Source of the DNA: TMED27 sp964350435
GTDB lineage: Bacteria; Pseudomonadota; Alphaproteobacteria; Micavibrionales; Micavibrionaceae
Reading direction: 5' to 3'
Length of the DNA stretch: 32,741 bases
Assembly (NCBI GenBank): GCA_964350435.1
Contig: CAYGJS010000022.1
Location: 1 to 32,741 of the forward strand
Shown: positions 28,713 through 32,741 of the stretch, one piece after another
How positions within the stretch are numbered: the stretch's first letter is position 1
Layout: each line of letters opens with the position of its first letter
The notes under the pieces: model-generated
Database searches by the model: none
Told to the model about the DNA's origin: nothing
Seen by the model: the letters and a program-made list of their open reading frames with translations, nothing else
Position numbers and translations under genes: made by a program

Positions 28713-29860
28713 TTGGGGTCAGAACTTACAATGGTTGGAACGGATAAACCGTTTTCATCTATATTCTGCGCAATCATTTCTCTCAGAGAATCAGGTGTAT
28801 CAGGATCATTAACGGCAGCACTTAAGGCTTGTTGGCTCCAATCTGCAAATATGAACTGAAGCATAATTTGTTCACTTGGATCATCAATGTCCGTGTCTTC
28901 AATAACCTCCAGTACTTTGTCTGCGACGAGGTATTTTACGAGCGCCTGATCCAGCCCATCTTCTTTCAGCAAAGAATCCCTGGCATTGTTTGACAATGAA
29001 TCAACAAGCATATCGACAGCACTCTCCAGCACCTCACCATCCCCGGCGCTAAGATTGAGTTCTGCATACGCGGCCTTAAACCAAGCTATGTCTCTTTCAG
29101 CATGATCCGAGCGCGCGAGATACTCTGAAACAAGATTTATTTTTCCAATCTCCACCAAATCTCTTCGCGACAAGTTCTCCAAATCGGTTTCAGGATTTCT
29201 CATGGCGAACTGCGAAACCGCATCAGGCATGGATAAAGAACTCGCTGATATCGGGTTGCCCCTTTGGCTATTGCTTTCAGCCTCAATCAATGCGGCCTCT
29301 TGAGCGAACCTTTTGTCGAGCTCGATTTTCGCTTGGTCGCGCTGGGTCTGAAGGTCAATTCTATGAGCCCTGAGGTCGTCCAGTGTCACAACACCCCACT
29401 CATCTTCTGGAATTCCGGCAAGTCTCAAGAGGCGCTGATGTTCAGGATCAGTCGGATCGATTTCACCGCCGCTTTCAAGAATACCGATTAAGCTATCTGT
29501 CGCTTCGAGCTGCTGATCAAAGCGCTCAATCTGGAGTTCAATCGCGCGGATTTCTGCCGATAACTGCTCCAGCATCTGCAGGAACATTGCGGTGTCATTT
29601 GAAGCCTTGCGGCGCGCCGTCTCGCGGGCGTTGTGTTCAAGGATACGCGCAGCGGCCGTTGCACCGCTTCCGCCCATACCCGTGAGGGTTTCGCTTTTAA
29701 GGCCCATCTCTCGCGCATTTTGCTGATCGGCTCCGCCCGAAACGTTGAACAGCTTACCAAGGTTAAGCTCCGCGACACCTCGCTCGGCAATCTTCAGCTC
29801 CGAAATGCGATCGGCATCGGCTCTGAATTCCTGTTTAATCGTGTCCTCGGCTTTTGCCAT
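28709..29860 (-). CDS. Coiled-coil protein of unknown function
   Basis: 383 residues from the ATG at 29860 (a GTG four codons upstream is an alternative). A long helical region around residues 90-200 (ETARRKASNDTAMFLQMLEQ, then EIRAIELQIERFDQQLEATD) is likely coiled coil. It is followed by an acidic globular or helical C-terminal part (LVDSLSNNARDSLLKEDGLD, VLEVIEDTDIDDPSEQ). No signal peptide or membrane segment. It might be a structural or regulatory protein; I cannot name a family. It is convergent with the secreted protein and upstream of nothing obvious in the same direction. Confidence 0.6.
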   Translation of the reverse strand: MAKAEDTIKQEFRADADRISELKIAERGVAELNLGKLFNVSGGADQQNAREMGLKSETLTGMGGSGATAAARILEHNARETARRKASNDTAMFLQMLEQLSAEIRAIELQIERFDQQLEATDSLIGILESGGEIDPTDPEHQRLLRLAGIPEDEWGVVTLDDLRAHRIDLQTQRDQAKIELDKRFAQEAALIEAESNSQRGNPISASSLSMPDAVSQFAMRNPETDLENLSRRDLVEIGKINLVSEYLARSDHAERDIAWFKAAYAELNLSAGDGEVLESAVDMLVDSLSNNARDSLLKEDGLDQALVKYLVADKVLEVIEDTDIDDPSEQIMLQFIFADWSQQALSAAVNDPDTPDSLREMIAQNIDENGLSVPTIVSSDPN

Positions 29861-30044
29861 TCGCGGCCCCACTTCCCTTGTCGGAAGGCGTTCTTTGCGC
29901 CTTCTCTTGTCTTAAATTCAAGCGCACATGAATCTTTGTGCGGCGCACAATTTCATATGCAGCTTTAGTATAGGCTGGAATGGTTAATAAATTATGGAAA
30001 TTAAATGGGATTTGATTTGAATTTGAATCAAATTTTATAGAGTT

Positions 30045-30329
30045 TTAGGCCTTCCACTCTGGTGGAATCTTCATGCGGGTATTCAGGATATCCGTGATAA
30101 AGACATGGTCTTCCATGATGCGATAAAATACTTAGTGAGAGCGGTATATCAGGCATCTCCGTTCACCCGCCCACGCTTGACCCATTTTCAGATTGTCGCT
30201 GAGGAGGTCGAAGGCGTTATATAGACCGCCGAGATAATTTTCGGTCTGATCTGTCCCGAAATTTATGTCCGTATAACGGATAATATTGTCGATCTCCGCA
30301 GAGGCCTGCCGGCTTAAAGCCCAGCGCAT
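30045..30329 (-). pseudogene. ParE/RelE-family toxin with an in-frame stop
   Basis: The frame starts at ATG 30329 (RWALSRQASAEIDNIIRYT), overlapping the antitoxin stop by one base. It matches ParE toxins: LSRQASAEIDNIIRYTDINF, then AGERRCLIYRSH. A TAA at 30132-30134 stops it at 65 residues, but the same frame continues with VFYRIMEDHVFITDILNTRM, the last two strands of the fold, to a second stop at 30045-30047. So this is a full-length toxin of about 94 codons broken by one nonsense codon; the toxin is probably dead. The downstream part contains the residues needed for a complete ParE fold. Confidence 0.8.
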
Positions 30330-30529
30330 TAAACCGCAGAGGCACGAACGCGGGCAAGCCGCGCTGAAAGTGATTCTTCCGGAGAGAGGCCGCTATCAAA
30401 GCCTGCTTGCTCGCTGCTTTCGATGAAAGCCCGCTGTTCGGCAGCACTCAGGGCTTCCCACTGAGCTATATCGCCAGAGGTAGGGAAGACCTTTGAAGTA
30501 ATCACAATGTCGGTTTTAGTGTTACTCAT
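30329..30529 (-). CDS. ParD-like antitoxin of the toxin-antitoxin pair
   Basis: 66 residues from ATG 30529; an ATG at 30535 adds two more. N-terminal TDIVITSKVFPTSGDIAQWEALSAAEQRAF then ESLSARLARVRA: the strand-helix plan and the position before parE suggest an antitoxin, although it is not a clear-cut ribbon-helix-helix. The TAATG junction with the toxin shows translational coupling. Since the toxin is interrupted, this may be a solitary antitoxin or transcriptional repressor now. Confidence 0.65.
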   Translation of the reverse strand: MSNTKTDIVITSKVFPTSGDIAQWEALSAAEQRAFIESSEQAGFDSGLSPEESLSARLARVRASAV

Positions 30530-30667
30530 TCTCATAGTGTATCATTCCCTGCGGGGCTTTTGGAAGAAAATAGCGCTTCGGCGCGCGGCCGCTCCTGAAG
30601 GTTTGCGTCATTTTGAGGACGGCTTCAGGGGCGGCGTGGCGATTTTTGGATAGCTTTGGATTGGCTT

Positions 30668-30696
30668 GGATTGCTTCGCTTCGCTCGCAAAGACGA
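30668..30696. repeat. Partial copy of the palindromic element
   Basis: GGATTGCTTCGCTTCGCTCG is followed by CAAAGACGA, related to GATTGCTTCG...CTCGCAATGACA of the complete element at 3164-3235. Only one half is left. Confidence 0.45.
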
Positions 30697-30800
30697 ATGA
30701 AAACAATGCGTTAATCAAAAATGTTGTGTTTTTGTTAAGATTTTGTTAATATTCCATATATACGAAAATTTAAAAACGTAACGGTAATAGGAGATGTGTA

Positions 30801-30977
30801 ATGGCAGCAGGTAAAGGCAATTTTTTAGGTACAGGCCTTAAATTGGGAGTGAGTGCTTTAGCGTTGGGCGCAGTTTTTGCAGCAATTGCTAGCCCCGCAG
30901 GGGCGGCTGGTCTTGCGGCAACAGGCATTGAAACCGTTGTAGAGTTTGGCGGCGAAGCACTAGACTCATTTTTCTAA
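30801..30977 (+). CDS. 58-residue exported or membrane peptide
   Basis: Too short for standard gene calls but with a strong ribosome site, AGGAG seven bases before the ATG at 30801, and a clean stop at 30977. N-terminal AAGKGNFLGTGLKLG, a hydrophobic stretch SALALGAVFAAIASPAGAAG, then an acidic end ETVVEFGGEALDSFF. This is the plan of a small signal-peptide or single-helix membrane protein. AT-rich sequence about 40-70 bp upstream could hold its promoter. tRNA-Leu lies 13 bp beyond its stop on the other strand. No family recognised; secretion or membrane insertion is inference. Confidence 0.6.
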   Translation: MAAGKGNFLGTGLKLGVSALALGAVFAAIASPAGAAGLAATGIETVVEFGGEALDSFF

Positions 30978-30990
30978 ATTATTTTTTATT

Positions 30991-31075
30991 TGGTGCCCCC
31001 AGCCGGACTTGAACCGGCACTCCCGAAGGAACCGGATTTTGAATCCGGCGCGTCTACCAATTTCACCACAGGGGC
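30991..31075 (-). tRNA. tRNA-Leu (anticodon CAA)
   Basis: 85 nt including CCA (30991-30993), with the long variable arm of class II tRNAs (TTCCTTCGGGAGT region). Acceptor GCCCCTG pairs with TGGGGGC (one G-U pair each end), D arm TGGTGAAATTGGTAGACGC, anticodon loop TTCAAAA, T arm GTTCAAGTC. Confidence 0.96.
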
Positions 31076-31150
31076 ACACCAAAAAATAGACAGCGTCATC
31101 TTTAATGCTTTCTGTATTTCATTTCAACAGCAATCTGCTATTTTGTCGCC

Positions 31151-31789
31151 ATGACAATCGAAGACGCAACCACCCCCCGTAAAATTTCCGAAGTGCTCGT
31201 GGATTTGAAGGATCAAATGCCGCAGGACAAGGTTTGTACGTTTGATTTGCTTGAGGCGCTGCATGAGCGGGGGTTCGGATTTTTGCTGTTTTTGTTTGCG
31301 CTTCCTGCGGCTCTGCCGCTGCCGGGCCTTGGCGTGAACACCATTATCGCCCTGCCGCTGCTGTTTTTGACGGTGCAACAAACCATGGGACGGCGCAGGC
31401 TCTGGGTGCCGGAGATCATCAAATATAAATCGATCAGCCGCGCAGGTTTTGATAAAATTCTGGAAACCGCCCTGCCCTATATCACCAAGATCGAAATTTT
31501 TATCAAGCCGCGTCTGGGATTTATTACGCAAGGGGGCTTCGGGAATTTGATTGGTCTTGCGGGGTTGATCATGACCCTGTCTATATGCGTTCCCTTGCCG
31601 CTGACCAATACTGTACCGGCGATGGGGGTTGCGCTGATGGCGCTCGGGGTTATCATGCGCGACGGTTTGGCGGTGCTTGCCGGGATGGTGGTTGGCCTTG
31701 TGTGGGTGGCGATGATTGCCTATGTTTTGATCTTTATCGGGACTGAGGGGCTTGATTTAATCAAAGAAACGATCAAGTCTTTCCTATGA
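31151..31789 (+). CDS. exoD: ExoD family membrane protein
   Basis: Exopolysaccharide-synthesis family protein, 212 residues; ExoD of rhizobia affects exopolysaccharide production and alkali tolerance, but its biochemistry is unknown. Features: N-terminal helix (ISEVLVDLKDQMP), then the hallmark ERGFGFLLFLFALPAALPLPGLG with a glycine-rich hydrophobic segment, TIIALPLLFLTVQQTMGRRRLW, GFITQGGFGNLIGLAG and hydrophobic helices at the end (MALGVIMRDGLAVLAGMVVG). Four to five membrane segments are likely. ATG at 31151. The stop overlaps the dsbB start as ATGA, so the two are translated together. Confidence 0.88.
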   Translation: MTIEDATTPRKISEVLVDLKDQMPQDKVCTFDLLEALHERGFGFLLFLFALPAALPLPGLGVNTIIALPLLFLTVQQTMGRRRLWVPEIIKYKSISRAGFDKILETALPYITKIEIFIKPRLGFITQGGFGNLIGLAGLIMTLSICVPLPLTNTVPAMGVALMALGVIMRDGLAVLAGMVVGLVWVAMIAYVLIFIGTEGLDLIKETIKSFL

Positions 31790-32337
31790 TATGTAATGCC
31801 ATTCAAATTCTGAAATGTCCGTTTGCGGTTTTGATGGCCGTGGCGGCGGTGTCCTTTGCGGCCCTGATGGCGGCGTTTGCCGCAGAGGCATTCTTAGGTC
31901 TGGAGCCTTGCATTCTATGCGTTTATCAGCGCTGGCCCTTTGCCTTGACAGTGTGCTTCGGGATAATCGGCGCGGCGTTTAAGCGTGGATTGATAAAGCC
32001 CATGCTGGGGTTAAGCGGACTTACAATGCTGGGCAATAGCGGGATTGCGTTTTATCATACCGGTGTTGAGCAAAAATTTTGGGTTTCAGCGGTTGAGGGG
32101 TGCGCGGTCAATTTTGGTGCGCTGAGTGGTTCCGGTGAGCAATCGATCCTACAGAACATTATGAGCGCCCCCACAGGGAACTGCGCGGACATTCCGTGGT
32201 CAGATCCCGTGCTCGGATTATCTATGGCGAATTATAATGTGTTGCTGTGCGCGGCTTTGGGCTTCGCGTGCCTCATCAGCCTGTATCTCTCAAGACACGC
32301 CCATCATGGTCAGGCCCGCCATAGCGCCGAGGGCTAA
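31786..32337 (+). CDS. dsbB: Disulfide bond formation protein DsbB family
   Basis: Inner-membrane quinone-linked oxidase that re-oxidises DsbA. 183 residues, four membrane segments (residues about 12-32, 52-66, 73-90 and 148-167). The first redox pair CILC (42-45) follows FLGLEP and precedes the usual YQRWPF; the second pair is Cys106 (GCAVNF) and Cys133 in NCADIPW, corresponding to the periplasmic loop. A DsbA partner is not in the window. The ATG overlaps the exoD stop by four bases. The C-terminus overlaps the convergent 41-residue ORF. Confidence 0.88.
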   Translation: MICNAIQILKCPFAVLMAVAAVSFAALMAAFAAEAFLGLEPCILCVYQRWPFALTVCFGIIGAAFKRGLIKPMLGLSGLTMLGNSGIAFYHTGVEQKFWVSAVEGCAVNFGALSGSGEQSILQNIMSAPTGNCADIPWSDPVLGLSMANYNVLLCAALGFACLISLYLSRHAHHGQARHSAEG

Positions 32338-32415
32338 AGCGCTGTGGAATATGAAGAATCCGACAGATTCTTTGATTGTACGTTTTTTGGAAAAGTCGAA
32401 AAGATCGTTAAACAT
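32290..32415 (-). CDS. 41-residue membrane protein convergent to dsbB
   Basis: MFNDLFDFSKKRTIKESVGF followed by a hydrophobic run FIFHSALALGAMAGLTMMGV. A basic segment then one membrane helix is a common plan for small alphaproteobacterial membrane proteins carrying KESxGF. Ribosome site AAGGGG lies about ten bases before the ATG at 32415. The last 16 codons overlap the dsbB 3' end on the other strand. Role unknown; I cannot exclude a chance ORF, but the fit of ribosome site and plan argues for a gene. Confidence 0.55.
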   Translation of the reverse strand: MFNDLFDFSKKRTIKESVGFFIFHSALALGAMAGLTMMGVS

Positions 32416-32565
32416 GGCGTCCGCCCCTTACTCATTGATATTGGAATAAGAGATGCATAGCGCGTGAAACGCAGGCTCGTCAAGGGATTTTAAGAACATG
32501 ACCTTATTTCTGTTTGACATATTTGTTAACGCGTGTTAGTTTCCATGATAGAAAGTGAGCTAAAT

Positions 32566-32721
32566 ATGTATTTAAGAATACAGTTTCAAAAAGTAAATAA
32601 CCCCCATCCAATTTTAGCTGGGCAATTTTATGCGGAGCATGATGCTTTTAGGCCAGGTATAAACCCTACTCCACTTGAGGTTATCCATGACCTGCCCCCT
32701 ATAATTCAGCCCAGTTTTTAG
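32566..32721 (+). CDS. Short unknown ORF at the right edge
   Basis: 51 residues from ATG 32566 with GTGAG upstream; GTG 32533 and ATG 32545 are alternatives. It reads YLRIQFQKVNNPHPILAGQF then EHDAFRPGINPTPLEVIHDL: hydrophilic, Pro-rich, no membrane segment. No family recognised. It could be a small protein or chance; coding evidence is thin. Confidence 0.3.
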   Translation: MYLRIQFQKVNNPHPILAGQFYAEHDAFRPGINPTPLEVIHDLPPIIQPSF

Positions 32722-32741
32722 TTAGTAGTTTTTTCCGAAAA

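Noticed and set aside
21062..30100. Right attachment site as a copy of the tRNA-Thr 3' end
   Set aside because: I scanned for TCTCTCGTGGCACCA and its complement and saw no convincing copy.

Overview
The window reads as chromosome of an alphaproteobacterium of moderate GC content. The protein families point there: UPF0262, a short-form HisG, a DUF502 / recG / sdhE / mfd neighbourhood, and a betaine-lipid BtaA/BtaB pair. Short palindromic repeats of the TGTCATTGCGAG...CTCGCAATGACA type are scattered through it. I cannot fix the order or genus from sequence alone.

Left part (1-12.5 kb) is housekeeping. The 5' third of mfd runs off the left edge on the minus strand. Divergent from it is btaA-btaB (betaine lipid synthesis), followed by sdhE (minus), recG (plus) and the coupled minus-strand pair DUF502-cysE. 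Then come tRNA-Lys(UUU), coaD, rlmJ, gyrA, a DUF2059 periplasmic protein and ssb. From 12.6 to 21 kb there are two small or unknown plus-strand genes, a microORF with an unusually complete Shine-Dalgarno and its own terminator, and uvrA, which carries two unrelated palindromic repeats inserted in frame. A minus-strand operon follows: a small basic protein, dcd, murA, a dimeric alpha/beta-barrel protein, hisG and UPF0262.

From tRNA-Thr(GGU) at 20,987 to roughly 28 kb lies a decayed integrative element. It holds a large serine recombinase whose reading frame runs antisense through the tRNA, a small partner coupled to it by ATGA, three small proteins of unknown function, a one-frame chimera of a NACHT-like NTPase and the C-terminal half of a VirD4/TraG coupling protein, a protein with six WxxxGxxHRxDGPA-type repeats, a hairpin-led small gene and a truncated resolvase. 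No relaxase or other type IV secretion gene is visible. Next are a secreted protein and a coiled-coil protein of unknown function, and a ParD/ParE-like operon whose toxin has an in-frame stop.

The right end returns to ordinary chromosome: a 58-residue peptide with a strong ribosome site, tRNA-Leu(CAA), exoD, dsbB, a 41-residue membrane protein and a short unknown ORF. The most unusual items are the NACHT/VirD4 chimera, the two in-frame palindromes in uvrA, the recombinase read-through of the tRNA, and the microORF with a 14-nt match to the 16S 3' end.
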